A stretch of 64,000 bases of DNA. Origin: Haloplanus rubicundus (GTDB lineage Archaea; Halobacteriota; Halobacteria; Halobacteriales; Haloferacaceae). Position 1 is the stretch's first letter. Every line of letters begins with the position of its first letter. The position numbers and the translations under genes were made by a program. The stretch is from NCBI RefSeq assembly GCF_003342675.1, contig NZ_CP031148.1, forward strand, positions 2,604,001 to 2,668,000, read 5' to 3'. This document shows, piece after piece, positions 8,557-17,129 of this stretch. The notes beneath the pieces were generated by a model that saw only the letters and a program-made list of their open reading frames with translations, was not told the DNA's origin and ran no database searches.

Positions 8557-9240
8557 ATGGACCGACGGACGTATCTCGGGACGCTGAGCGCGACGGCGCT
8601 CGGCGGGGCCGCCGGCTGCCTCGGCGTCGGCGGCAACCCGAACACGACGCTCGGCGAACCGGACCGCCCCGAGGGAGTGACGAGCGAGGCGCTCGCCTAC
8701 CCGGCGTGGGGCGAGCGAGTGCCCGACGTGACCCTCCCCGATCCGCTGACCGACGAGCGAATCGATCTGCGCGAGGTGGACCGGCCGACCTTCGTGAGCT
8801 TCTTCTACTCCAACTGCATGAGCGTCTGTCCCCGACTCGTCTCCGCGCTCCGGGAGGTACAGATCCACAGCGTGGAGAACGGCTACGCCGACGAGGTTGG
8901 GTTCTATCCGATCACCTTCGATCCGCAACGTGACACCGCGTCGACCCTGCGGGAGTACGCCGACCGGATGAACGTCGACCTGTCGGCGGGCAACTGGCAC
9001 TTCCTGCGCCCCGACGGTCGGGAGCGGGCGAAGACCGTCCTCGAAGAGGAGTTCGGGTTCGTCTTCAAACGGGACGAACCGGACGACGGCGGGAAGTACA
9101 TGTTCACCCACATCGGCCTCGTGCTCCTCGTCAACGCCGACGGGTACGTCGAACGCGCCTACCGGGATCGGGAGGGGACGGAGGGCCGGTACATCGCGGA
9201 CCTGGAGCGGGTTCGGTCGGGCGGGGGCGGCCTCCTCTAG
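8557..9240 (+). CDS. SCO1/SenC-like copper chaperone, TAT lipoprotein
   Basis: This 227-residue protein has a signal (MDRRTYLGTLSATALG), a lipobox Cys in AAGC, and the SCO copper-binding motif CMSVC (Cys87, Cys91). A conserved His lies in the FTHIGLVLLVN segment near residue 187. SCO proteins deliver copper to the CuA site of cytochrome oxidase. It fits with the TlpA/CcdA genes upstream as part of terminal-oxidase maturation. It is convergent with the aldo/keto reductase gene, whose stop overlaps its own by 4 bp. Confidence 0.88.
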   Translation: MDRRTYLGTLSATALGGAAGCLGVGGNPNTTLGEPDRPEGVTSEALAYPAWGERVPDVTLPDPLTDERIDLREVDRPTFVSFFYSNCMSVCPRLVSALREVQIHSVENGYADEVGFYPITFDPQRDTASTLREYADRMNVDLSAGNWHFLRPDGRERAKTVLEEEFGFVFKRDEPDDGGKYMFTHIGLVLLVNADGYVERAYRDREGTEGRYIADLERVRSGGGGLL

Positions 9241-10211
9241 TCGTGCCCGGAGACGGGGACGGGTTCGTACGGCTCCTCTAAGTACTCGACGTCGCTGTCC
9301 GAGAGATCGATCTCCAGCGCCTCGACCGCGTCTTCCAGATGTTCGACGGAGGAGGTGCCGACGATGGGGGCGTCGACGTGGTCCTTGTGGAGCACCCACG
9401 AGAGCGCGATCTGCGCCATCTTCACGCCCCGTTCCGCGGCGAGTTGCCGGACGCGTTCGTTCACTTCCCGCCCGCCACCCTCGCGGTAGGGGTGTTCGTA
9501 CAGGCGCCGCTCGCTCGCGCCCCGGGTCGTGGCGTCCACGTCCTCGTCGGGGCGGGTGAGATAGCCCCGCGCCATCGGCGACCACGGGATGACGCCGATT
9601 CCCGCCCGGTCACACAGGGGGAGCATCTCGCGTTCCTCCTCGCGGTAGACGAGATTGTAGTGGTTCTGCATGGTCGCGAACCGATCCAGCCCCAACCGAT
9701 CGCTCGTGTGGAGGGCGTCCGCGAACTGGTGGGCCCACATCGAGGAGGCGCCGAGATACCGAACCTGTCCGCGTCTGACGGCGTCGTCGAGGGCGCGAAG
9801 CGTCTCCTCGATGGGCGTGTCGTAGTCCCAGCGGTGGATCTGATAGAGGTCGACGGTGTCCATCCCCAACCGGTTCAGGGAGTTCGACAACTCCTGCTCG
9901 ATGGCCTTCCGCGACAGGCCGCCGGAGTTGGGGTCGTCCTCGTCCATGGGGAAGTAGCCCTTGGTGGCGACGACCTGCTCCTCGCGGCGCCCCTCCAGCG
10001 CCTTCCCGAGGACGCGTTCGGACTCGCCGTTCGAGTACATGTTCGCCGTATCGAAGAAGTTGATCCCCAACTCGACGGCACGGTCGACGAGTTCCATCCC
10101 CTCCCGCTCGTCCAACACCCAGTCGCGCCAGTCGCTCGTCCCGATACTCATGCAACCGAGACAGAGGCGCGACACCTCCATGCCGGTGGACCCGAGCGTA
10201 GTGTACTCCAT
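9237..10211 (-). CDS. aldo/keto reductase
   Basis: This 324-residue AKR-fold oxidoreductase shows the catalytic set: Asp and Tyr in FFDTANMYSNGESE, Lys in VVATKGY and His in YQIHRWD. The family reduces carbonyl substrates with NADPH. The tail includes the cofactor-binding QIALSWVL...PIVGTSS region. The closest match in layout is to AKR12/AKR11-type proteins. The substrate is not predictable. It is divergent from the photolyase gene. Confidence 0.92.
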   Translation of the reverse strand: MEYTTLGSTGMEVSRLCLGCMSIGTSDWRDWVLDEREGMELVDRAVELGINFFDTANMYSNGESERVLGKALEGRREEQVVATKGYFPMDEDDPNSGGLSRKAIEQELSNSLNRLGMDTVDLYQIHRWDYDTPIEETLRALDDAVRRGQVRYLGASSMWAHQFADALHTSDRLGLDRFATMQNHYNLVYREEEREMLPLCDRAGIGVIPWSPMARGYLTRPDEDVDATTRGASERRLYEHPYREGGGREVNERVRQLAAERGVKMAQIALSWVLHKDHVDAPIVGTSSVEHLEDAVEALEIDLSDSDVEYLEEPYEPVPVSGHD

Positions 10212-10291
10212 ACCGAAAGCTGACCGCGGTGTGACAAAAAGCTACGCCGCACCGGCCACACCGTTTTGCACCCCCGAGCCTAACGCCGGCC

Positions 10292-11782
10292 ATGACCGTC
10301 TGGCTGCTCGGCGACCAGCTCCACCCCGAGAGTCACGTCCTCGACGGCGCCGACAGGGTCCTCCTGATCGAGGCAACGGCCTTCGCCGACCGGCGATCCT
10401 ACCACCCCCAGAAGCTCGGCCTCGTCTTCGCCGCGATGCGTCACGCCCGCGACCGATTGCAGGATGCGGGCTACGAGGTCGAGTACCGCCGGGGCGACAG
10501 CTTCGGCGACGCCCTCGACGCCCACTTCGAGACGCATCCGGGTGACGACCTGCGACTCATGCGCCCGCCGAGCCACGGCGCCGCCGACCGGCTGCGCGAA
10601 CTGGTCGAATCCCGCGGCGGAACGCTCACCCTCGTCGACGACGACCGGTTCCTCTGTTCGCCCGCGGCGTTCGACGAGTGGCACGGCGGGGGCGACTTCC
10701 GCCACGAGGACTTCTATCGCTGGATGCGACGGCGCGAGGGCGTCCTGACGGCCGACGGCGACCCGGTCGGCGGGGGGTGGAACTTCGACGAGTCGAACCG
10801 CGAGACGCCGCCCGACGACTGGTCCCCGCCGCCGGTACCGCGGTACGAACCGGACGCCCTGACCCGCGAGACGCTCGACTGGGTCGAGGAGCGGTTCGAC
10901 ACGTGGGGCGAGCGCGAGGGGTTCGCGTGGCCAGTCACGCACGAGGACGCCCGGGACGCCCTCGATCACTTCGTCACCCACCGCCTCCCCGAGTTCGGGC
11001 CGTATCAGGACGCGATGGTCGGCGACGAGTGGGCGCTCGCTCACTCCCTGCTCTCGTCGTCGCTGAACCTCGGCCTCCTCGGCCCACGGGAAGTCGTCGA
11101 CGCCGCCGTCGGGGCGTGGGAGCGCGACGCCGCGCCCATCGAGAGCGTCGAGGGGTTCGTCCGGCAGGTGCTCGGCTGGCGGGAGTTCATGCGGCACGTC
11201 TACCGGCGGACGATGCCCGACCTGGCCGAGGGCGACCTGCTGGACCGATCCCGTGACCTCCCGTCACTCTACTACGACGGCGAGACGCGGATGCGGTGTC
11301 TGGACGAAGCGGTGTCACACGTCTACGACCACGGCTACGCCCACCACATCGAGCGGCTAATGGTCCTCTCGAACTTCGCGACGCTCGTCGGCGCCGACCC
11401 GCACGAACTCAACGAGTGGTTCCACGTCGGCTTCGTCGACGCCTACCACTGGGTGACGACGCCGAACGTCCTCGGGATGGGGACGTTCGCCACCGACGCG
11501 TTCACCTCGAAGCCGTACGTCTCCTCCGGCAACTACGTCGACAAGATGAGCGACCACTGCACGGCCTGTCCGTACGACGTGGACGCGACGACGGGCGAGG
11601 ACGCCTGCCCCTTCAACGCGCTCTACTGGGACTTCCTGAAAGAACACGAGGAGACGCTCCGGGGGACGGGGCGGATGGGGCTGATGTACAGCCACGTCGA
11701 CCGGAAAGGCGAGGCGGAGTGGGCGGCGATCCAGGACCGGGCGTCGAAACTGCGCGAACGGGCGGCGGAGGGGTCGCTGTAG
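10292..11782 (+). CDS. Fe-S cryptochrome/photolyase-related protein (PhrB-like)
   Basis: The 496-residue product begins with the photolyase Rossmann domain (WLLGDQLHPES). It has the FAD-binding helical domain with GWREFMRHVYRR. Four cysteines (MRCLD; DHCTACPY; EDACPF) match the [4Fe-4S] cluster site of the bacterial cryptochrome/6-4 photolyase (FeS-BCP) group. These enzymes repair (6-4) photoproducts or act as blue-light sensors. The length is near the family norm. It stands alone and is divergent from the aldo/keto reductase gene. Confidence 0.9.
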   Translation: MTVWLLGDQLHPESHVLDGADRVLLIEATAFADRRSYHPQKLGLVFAAMRHARDRLQDAGYEVEYRRGDSFGDALDAHFETHPGDDLRLMRPPSHGAADRLRELVESRGGTLTLVDDDRFLCSPAAFDEWHGGGDFRHEDFYRWMRRREGVLTADGDPVGGGWNFDESNRETPPDDWSPPPVPRYEPDALTRETLDWVEERFDTWGEREGFAWPVTHEDARDALDHFVTHRLPEFGPYQDAMVGDEWALAHSLLSSSLNLGLLGPREVVDAAVGAWERDAAPIESVEGFVRQVLGWREFMRHVYRRTMPDLAEGDLLDRSRDLPSLYYDGETRMRCLDEAVSHVYDHGYAHHIERLMVLSNFATLVGADPHELNEWFHVGFVDAYHWVTTPNVLGMGTFATDAFTSKPYVSSGNYVDKMSDHCTACPYDVDATTGEDACPFNALYWDFLKEHEETLRGTGRMGLMYSHVDRKGEAEWAAIQDRASKLRERAAEGSL

Positions 11783-11924
11783 CTCGGCGCGTCGAGAAAA
11801 GTCGAATCTTCGTTCGTGCGTCGCTACCGACCGACCGAGCCGGGACTCGGATCGGTCCGATACGGGTGTTGTAAGTCAGTTCCGGCGGTCGCCGACCACC
11901 GGAACACAGTTACAACACTCCGTA

Positions 11925-12119
11925 TTACAGCCGCTGGAGGTTGGTCGCTCGTGGGCCCTTGTCGGCCTGTTCGATGTCGAACTCCACCTCCTGTCCTTCT
12001 TCCAGGTCCGGACCGCCGATGTCTTCCATGTGGAAGAAGACGTCTTCGTCCGAATCTTCAGTCTCGATGAACCCGTAACCGCCAGTGTCGTTAAAGAACG
12101 CAACCGTACCTGTCGCCAT
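11925..12119 (-). CDS. CspA-family cold-shock protein
   Basis: This 64-residue single cold-shock domain has RNP1-like GYGFIET and RNP2-like DVFFHMEDI motifs. It has the acidic haloarchaeal composition ([22 protein letters not shown]). It should bind single-stranded nucleic acids and act as an RNA chaperone. ATG 12119 gives the canonical N-terminus [12 protein letters not shown] promoter lies about 30 bp upstream. Confidence 0.95.
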   Translation of the reverse strand: MATGTVAFFNDTGGYGFIETEDSDEDVFFHMEDIGGPDLEEGQEVEFDIEQADKGPRATNLQRL

Positions 12120-12146
12120 TGCGTCCACTACGACGAAAAGCAGCCG

Positions 12147-12160
12147 TATAAGGTTTCCGG
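12147..12160 (-). promoter_or_regulatory. BRE/TATA promoter of the cold-shock gene
   Basis: On the minus strand the sequence CGGAAACCTTATA places a BRE (GGAAAC) directly before a TATA-like CTTATA, about 30 bases upstream of ATG 12119. This leaves a very short leader, as is usual in haloarchaea. Confidence 0.55.
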
Positions 12161-12236
12161 GGGATTTCACGGAATCGCGCGTTTGTTCAACGGTGAGTCG
12201 GGCGGAATGCGAGTTCGACCGTCGTCCACGTCCGCG

Positions 12237-12809
12237 TCACTGCTCGCGACCGAGCGTGTGAAACTCCGCGTTCGGGCGCATGTCCACGAAGCTCGCCAGC
12301 CGGTTGCTGAGGTTGAAGAAGGCCGTGATGGCGCCGATGTCCCAGATTTCGCGCTCGGAGTAGCCGGCCTCGGCCAGTCGGTCGAGATCGTCGTCGGTCA
12401 CTTCCCACGGTCGCTCGGTGAGTGTCACCGCCACGTCGAGCATGAGCAGTCGCTCGTCGCTCACGTCCGCGGTGCGGTAGTTGGCGACGAGCTGGTCGGC
12501 GAGCAGGGGGTCGTCGGCGTAGATGCGCACCAAGGCGCCGTGGGCGACGTTGCAGTAGTAACAGTGGTTGACGCCGGAGACGGCGACGACGATCATCTCC
12601 ACCTCCTCGCGATCCAGACTCGTTCCCTCGACGAGGGCGTCGTGGTAGTCGACGAACGCGCGGAACTGCTCGGGGGCGTAGGCGAGCGCCGCGAAGACGT
12701 TGGGCGTGAAGCCCGCGCGCTCCGTCTCCGCGTCGATACGCTCGCGCAGGTCGGCGGGCAGGTCCTCGTAGTCGGGCACCGGGAACCGGGTCATCGCGTC
12801 GTCGTTCAT
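12237..12809 (-). CDS. AhpD-like carboxymuconolactone decarboxylase-family peroxidase
   Basis: This 190-residue helical protein carries the AhpD redox motif NHCYYCNVAH (Cys83-Cys86), with the upstream Glu (EEVEMIVVAVS) that completes the proton relay. Members of the peroxidase-related subgroup of this family reduce peroxides or act as alkylhydroperoxidase partners. No AhpC gene is adjacent. The gene is divergent from nothing nearby and may be monocistronic. Confidence 0.85.
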   Translation of the reverse strand: MNDDAMTRFPVPDYEDLPADLRERIDAETERAGFTPNVFAALAYAPEQFRAFVDYHDALVEGTSLDREEVEMIVVAVSGVNHCYYCNVAHGALVRIYADDPLLADQLVANYRTADVSDERLLMLDVAVTLTERPWEVTDDDLDRLAEAGYSEREIWDIGAITAFFNLSNRLASFVDMRPNAEFHTLGREQ

Positions 12810-12839
12810 ACCCTCGCGTCGGGCGGCGCGTACAAAAAC

Positions 12840-13328
12840 TCACGCCACCCGGAGGGCGACGAAACCCGCCGCCGCCGTCGCACACACCCCGACCGCGAGG
12901 AGGACGTAGTTCGCCAGCGTGTTGTCGGCGCGGGTGAGGTAGACGGAGAAGTCCCGCCCCGACAGCGGCCAGAGGGCGGGAACGCCCGCGGGCGTCAGCG
13001 CGTCCGCGAGGAGGTGTGCGAGGATGCCGAGGGTGCCGATGCCGAAGCCGAAGGCGACGAGGGTCGTCCGATCACCGCCGAGAACCGAGGTGAGACCGAT
13101 GCCCGCACCGGCGCCGACGGCGCCGACGAGGAGGGCGAAGGCAAGCGTATGCGTGGGACCACGGTGGGTGATGCCGGGGATGCGGTGGTCCACGTCGGGG
13201 AGCGTCGACAGCCAGAGCATGGCGGCGCCGCCGACGACGGCGAAGCCGGGGCGCCCGAGGAGCACGAACGCGAGGCCGACGGGTGCGAACACGAGCAGGG
13301 AGACGCCCCAGTGGCCACGACGGTACAT
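12840..13328 (-). CDS. YdjM/DUF457-like membrane-bound metal-dependent hydrolase
   Basis: The 162-residue product starts at ATG 13328. It has four or five hydrophobic helices with the conserved His/Asp cluster of this family: LPDVDHRIPGITHRGPTH near residues 55-72 and HLLADALTPAG near residue 110. The family resembles LexA-regulated YdjM and is annotated as a metal-dependent hydrolase. The natural substrate is unknown. A start at 13352 is in frame, but ATG 13328 gives the family N-terminus MYRRGHWG. Confidence 0.85.
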   Translation of the reverse strand: MYRRGHWGVSLLVFAPVGLAFVLLGRPGFAVVGGAAMLWLSTLPDVDHRIPGITHRGPTHTLAFALLVGAVGAGAGIGLTSVLGGDRTTLVAFGFGIGTLGILAHLLADALTPAGVPALWPLSGRDFSVYLTRADNTLANYVLLAVGVCATAAAGFVALRVA

Positions 13329-13407
13329 AGAGTGTCGTGAGCGGGGCACCAACCAGAACCTTTCGGCCGATGGATACGGTTATCGCTCCCCGGCGCCTCT
13401 CTCGGTC

Positions 13408-14520
13408 GTGCTCGGCGGACTCGTGGCTGGACTCGACGCCCTCCCCGCGTGGCAAGCCACGGCCGTCGTCCTCGCGCTCTCTCTCGGGGGCGCCGTCCTC
13501 CTCGAACTGGTGGGCGTCCGTCTCGCCCGCCGTCTCACCCGCCGAACCGAGACGACCCTCGACGACATCGTGTTCGAGGAACTCCGGGTGCCCCTCGTCG
13601 TCACCGTCGCCCTCGCGGGCGTCTACGTCCTGACGCGCGTGGAGTCCGTGGCGACGGCGACGCTCGTCGACGCCCGCACCCTCTCGCTGTTTTTCGGCCG
13701 CCCCTCGCTGACGGTCATCGTCCTCGTGTGGGCGCGGGCGCTCAACCGCGTCGTCAACCGCCTCGTCGAGGCGGTGAAGGATCGGGGCGACCGCTTCGAT
13801 TTCGCCCCCGTCTTCTCGAACGTCTGGACGCTCGTCGTCCTCGTCGGCACCGTCGCCGTCCTGCTCTCGCTGTGGGAGTACGACATTTCGCCCCTGCTGG
13901 CAGGGGCCGGCATCGCGGGCATCGCCATCGGCTTCGCCGCCAAGGACACCGTCGCCAACTTCTTCGGCGGGATCGCGTTGTATTTCGACGACACCTACAA
14001 ACTCGGGGACTTCGTCGTCCTCGACTCCGGCGAGTCGGGAACGGTCGTGAAGGTGGGCGTCCGCTCGACCACCCTGCTGACTCGCGACGAGGTGCTCGTC
14101 ACGGTGCCGAACTCCGTCCTGAACGCGACGCGGGTCACCAACGAGTCGGCGCCGGGCCGACGCCGGCGGGTCCGGGTGCCCGTCGGCGTCGCCTACGGCA
14201 CCGACATCGACGCCTTCGAGGACCTGCTGGTCGACCTCGCGCTCGCGGAGTCGCTGGTGCTCGACGCCCCCAAACCGCGGATGCGATTCCGGCGGTTCGG
14301 CGACTCGGCGCTCGAGTACGAACTGCTCTGCTGGGTGAACGGCCCGACGCGGGCGGCGCGGGCGCGCCACGAACTCAACCGCGTCATCTACCACGCGCTC
14401 GACGACGCGGACATCGAGATTCCGTACCCGCGAAGCGACGTGACGGTCAGGGAAGCGGACGAGGCGGCGACGGACGAACGCCGGCCGCCCGGCGACGACG
14501 CCGTCGCTGGCGGTCGGTGA
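13408..14520 (+). CDS. MscS-family mechanosensitive channel
   Basis: Reading from GTG 13408 gives 370 residues: several N-terminal helices, then the MscS pore helix and beta domain (AGIAGIAIGFAAKDTVANFFGGIALYFDDTYKLGDFV, in parts). A C-terminal alpha-beta vestibule follows. MscS channels open on membrane tension to release solutes in hypo-osmotic shock. The GTG start was chosen because the AT-rich stretch at 13374-13384 (GGATACGGTTATC) sits about 27 bases upstream, as expected for a leaderless transcript. The longer frame reaching 13024 runs antisense through the DUF457 gene. Confidence 0.9.
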   Translation: MLGGLVAGLDALPAWQATAVVLALSLGGAVLLELVGVRLARRLTRRTETTLDDIVFEELRVPLVVTVALAGVYVLTRVESVATATLVDARTLSLFFGRPSLTVIVLVWARALNRVVNRLVEAVKDRGDRFDFAPVFSNVWTLVVLVGTVAVLLSLWEYDISPLLAGAGIAGIAIGFAAKDTVANFFGGIALYFDDTYKLGDFVVLDSGESGTVVKVGVRSTTLLTRDEVLVTVPNSVLNATRVTNESAPGRRRRVRVPVGVAYGTDIDAFEDLLVDLALAESLVLDAPKPRMRFRRFGDSALEYELLCWVNGPTRAARARHELNRVIYHALDDADIEIPYPRSDVTVREADEAATDERRPPGDDAVAGGR

Positions 14521-14526
14521 GAACGG

Positions 14527-14556
14527 AGTGTACGTTACCGGTTGCCCACGGGACGG
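14527..14556 (+). repeat. left copy of a direct repeat flanking the DUF5059-type gene
   Basis: The stretch begins GTGTACGTTACC and continues with GCCCACGG. Both blocks recur in the same order and orientation at about 17167-17196, on the other side of the large lipoprotein gene. The 12-base block is identical; the middle differs by short changes. Confidence 0.5.
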
Positions 14557-14598
14557 GGACCGCATGATCGTGTGGTGGTCAGGGGGCCGCCGGTGGCG

Positions 14599-17073
14599 TC
14601 ACTCCTCGACGACGATCATTCCCTCCATGCCCGCCGCCTCGTGCGGGACGCAGAAGTAGGCGTGTTCGCCGGTCGTCTCGAAGGTGTGGACGTACGACTG
14701 GCCCTCTTGTACGGCGCCCTCGCCGTTCTCCCAGCCGGACCGGGCGGCCTCCTCGGACTCGAAGCCGCCCGAGGCCCAGTAGGTCGCGCCCTCGGGAATC
14801 CCGTCCTCGTAGGCGACGACGTTGTGGGGTTCGCCAGCGGCCCACTCCCACGCCACCGTGTCGCCGACGGAGACGGTGAGTTCCGCCGGCTCGAATGCGA
14901 CGGCCTGCATGCTGACGACGTGGTCGGCGTCGTCGGGCACGCCCTCGACGACGTTCGGGCCACCCGATAGCTCGGGGTCCTCGCCGCTACCGCTGCCACC
15001 GCCGCCCATCGACATCGCGGGCGCGTCGTCCGCGGCGCCGGCGACGGCGAAGGCCGCGTTCCGGGTCGCTTGTGCGTACCGCTCGGCGGCCGCGTCCACG
15101 TCCGCGCCGCTCTCCAGTGCAGAGACGTAGTCCGAGAGCGCGGACTCGAAGGCCTCGTAGAACTCCCGGTCGCCCGCCTCGACGGCCTCGTGGACGCGAG
15201 CGTTCTCGAAGGTCGCGAACACCGCGCTCACCAGTGGCGCAGCGTTCACGTCGCCGCCGGAGCTACCGTTCTCGACGATGGCGTAGACGGCCGCGGTCGC
15301 CTCGTCCGCGAACGTCGTCGCGGCGCCGTAGGCGTCGGCCGAGCCGGTCGTCGCCGATCGGAGGGCGCCGAGCGCCTCCTCGAAGGAAGCGTAGCGCTCC
15401 TCGCTGGCGTCCTCGACAGCCTCGTGGAAGCCGTTGGCGCCGGCCTCGAAGTAGGCGAAGGCGTCGCTCGCGACCGTCTCGGCGCGGTCGGTCGCGCCGG
15501 CCGTCGAGAGGGCGCCCGCGTCGCCAGCGCGACCGGTCACGTAGCCCGCGGCGGCAGCGCTCGCGACGGCCGTCGATCCGGCCATCGCCTCGTACTCGAT
15601 CAGCGCGTCCATCGCGCCGGTGACGTGGGTTGCTACCGCCTCGTCGTCGCCGTTCCGGAAGGCGTCGGGCAGGGCCGCCAGGTGGTCCTCCTCGAAGGTG
15701 TGATAGAGGTCCTCGCTTGTCTCCTCCAGGGACTCGTGGAAGCCGGACTGGTTCTCCTCGAACAGGGCGAAGAGGTCCTCCGCGATGGTCGCGGCGACCT
15801 CGCCCTCGCCCAGCAGGTAGCGCTCGTGGGCGTCGCCGAGGCGGGCACGGAAGAAGCCGGACTGGAGGATGGCCGCGTTCTGGCCGGCCAGCGCGTCGAT
15901 GCCCGTCGTGAGACCGCCGTGGACGGTCGCCACGGCGTCGTCGACGCCGGCGTCGTCGCCGTCCTCGATGGCCGTGACGAGGGCTTCGAGCCCCTCGTGT
16001 TCGAACTGCCCGTACGCCTCCTCGCTGGCCTCCTCCAGGGCCTCGTGGGCGCGGGCGCCCTCGAAGTGCTGGAAGATGGACTGGGCGGCCGCCTTCGCGG
16101 CCTCGGCCTGCCCGGCGTCGTAGAGCCACTGGGCGTCGCGGACGCGGATACGGTAGCCGTTGAGACCGGCGGCGTGGGCGACGCCTAGGCCGGGGCCACC
16201 CATGCCCGCGGCCATCTCGGCGTCGAAGCCGACCGCACCCATCAGGGAGAGGTGGGCGACTCCCGCGATGGCCTCGGACGTGAGTTCGTAGGCCGCGTCG
16301 ACGGCGCCCTGCGACGAGGCTAGGGCGGCCTCGTGGACCGCCTCGGCGTCGCCGGACTGAGCCGCGGAGACGACCTCTTCCATGCCGCCCTCGAAGGCCT
16401 CGTAGTACTCCTCACCGGCGGACTCGATGGTGTCGTGAACGGCCGCTCCCTCGAAGTCGGCGAAGACCTCCTGACCGACCGTCGCCGCCGCGTCGGTCAG
16501 GCCGGCAGTCGCGAGGGCGTCCACGTCGCGGACGCGGGCGGCGAAAGTCATGATCGTGAACACCTCGGCCACGTCGGTCGACGTGCGGCCGCGCTGGGCC
16601 GAGAGCAGGTTCGTCTCCGCTTCCGCGAGGGCGTCCATCGCGTCCTCGGCCGAGCCCTCCTCCAAGCCGGTGCGGGCCGCGCCAAGGTGTTCCTCGAAGG
16701 ACTCGTAGGCCGACTCGCTGGTCGACTCCAGTCCCTCGTGGGCACCCCACTCACCGCCGGCGTTCTCGAAGCGAGCGAACACGTCGCCGACGAGGCTCGC
16801 CGCCGCCGCGTGCTGTCCCGTGTGGCCGAGCGCCATCGCGTCGTGAAGACGGGCGCGCATCACGTTCCACTGGGCGGCGAGCGCCGTCGCTGCGGACGCC
16901 TCGGCCGTCGGCGTCTCCGTCGCAGTCGGTTCGGCGGTGTCCGTCGCCGTCTCGGTGTCCGTCGCCGTCGACTCGTTCGCATCGGTTCCGCTCTGGCCAC
17001 CACAACCGGCCAGCCCGACGCCGCCGAGGGCGACGCCGGTGGTCTGTAGTAACCGTCGTCTGGTTTGCCGCAT
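14599..17073 (-). CDS. large surface lipoprotein: six helical repeats plus C-terminal cupredoxin (DUF5059-type)
   Basis: This 824-residue protein has a twin-arginine signal (TRRRLLQTTG) with lipobox Cys24 and a Thr/Glu-rich linker. Six degenerate helical repeats follow, each with a core of Phe-x-x-Phe-Glu, then a His-(Glu/Asp)-x-x-Glu motif, then a Tyr-x-x-Phe-Glu. After an acidic Gly/Ser linker comes a C-terminal blue-copper domain with ligands His (GEPHN), Cys and His (YFCVPHE) and Met (AGMEGM). Two perfect DtxR-type palindromes lie at its promoter, so iron-dependent repression is likely. HxxxE repeats combined with a cupredoxin recall EfeO-type iron-uptake proteins. A role in surface iron capture or oxidation is inference. 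Confidence 0.88.
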   Translation of the reverse strand: MRQTRRRLLQTTGVALGGVGLAGCGGQSGTDANESTATDTETATDTAEPTATETPTAEASAATALAAQWNVMRARLHDAMALGHTGQHAAAASLVGDVFARFENAGGEWGAHEGLESTSESAYESFEEHLGAARTGLEEGSAEDAMDALAEAETNLLSAQRGRTSTDVAEVFTIMTFAARVRDVDALATAGLTDAAATVGQEVFADFEGAAVHDTIESAGEEYYEAFEGGMEEVVSAAQSGDAEAVHEAALASSQGAVDAAYELTSEAIAGVAHLSLMGAVGFDAEMAAGMGGPGLGVAHAAGLNGYRIRVRDAQWLYDAGQAEAAKAAAQSIFQHFEGARAHEALEEASEEAYGQFEHEGLEALVTAIEDGDDAGVDDAVATVHGGLTTGIDALAGQNAAILQSGFFRARLGDAHERYLLGEGEVAATIAEDLFALFEENQSGFHESLEETSEDLYHTFEEDHLAALPDAFRNGDDEAVATHVTGAMDALIEYEAMAGSTAVASAAAAGYVTGRAGDAGALSTAGATDRAETVASDAFAYFEAGANGFHEAVEDASEERYASFEEALGALRSATTGSADAYGAATTFADEATAAVYAIVENGSSGGDVNAAPLVSAVFATFENARVHEAVEAGDREFYEAFESALSDYVSALESGADVDAAAERYAQATRNAAFAVAGAADDAPAMSMGGGGSGSGEDPELSGGPNVVEGVPDDADHVVSMQAVAFEPAELTVSVGDTVAWEWAAGEPHNVVAYEDGIPEGATYWASGGFESEEAARSGWENGEGAVQEGQSYVHTFETTGEHAYFCVPHEAAGMEGMIVVEE

Positions 17074-17075
17074 AT

Positions 17076-17095
17076 TTTTTAGGCTAGCCTAAAAA
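17076..17095. promoter_or_regulatory. DtxR-type operator 1 (perfect palindrome) at the lipoprotein start
   Basis: TTTTTAGGCTAGCCTAAAAA is a perfect 20-base palindrome ending two bases before ATG 17073 on the minus strand. The core TTAGGCTAGCCTAA matches the known DtxR/IdeR consensus (TTAGGTTAGCCTAACCTAA-like half sites). It covers the expected transcription start, which fits repression when metal is abundant. Confidence 0.8.
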
Positions 17096-17104
17096 TACAA
17101 AAGC
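17092..17104 (-). promoter_or_regulatory. probable TATA region of the lipoprotein gene
   Basis: The minus strand reads CTTTTGTATTTTT about 25 bases upstream of ATG 17073, between the two operators. Operator 1 overlaps its downstream edge. Confidence 0.45.
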
Positions 17105-17113
17105 CCATCGGAT

Positions 17114-17129
17114 TTTAGGCTAGCCTAAA
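17114..17129. promoter_or_regulatory. DtxR-type operator 2 (perfect palindrome)
   Basis: TTTAGGCTAGCCTAAA is a perfect 16-base palindrome with the same core as operator 1. It lies 18 bases upstream of it, on the far side of the TATA region. The pair is well placed for cooperative repression of the lipoprotein gene. Confidence 0.8.
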
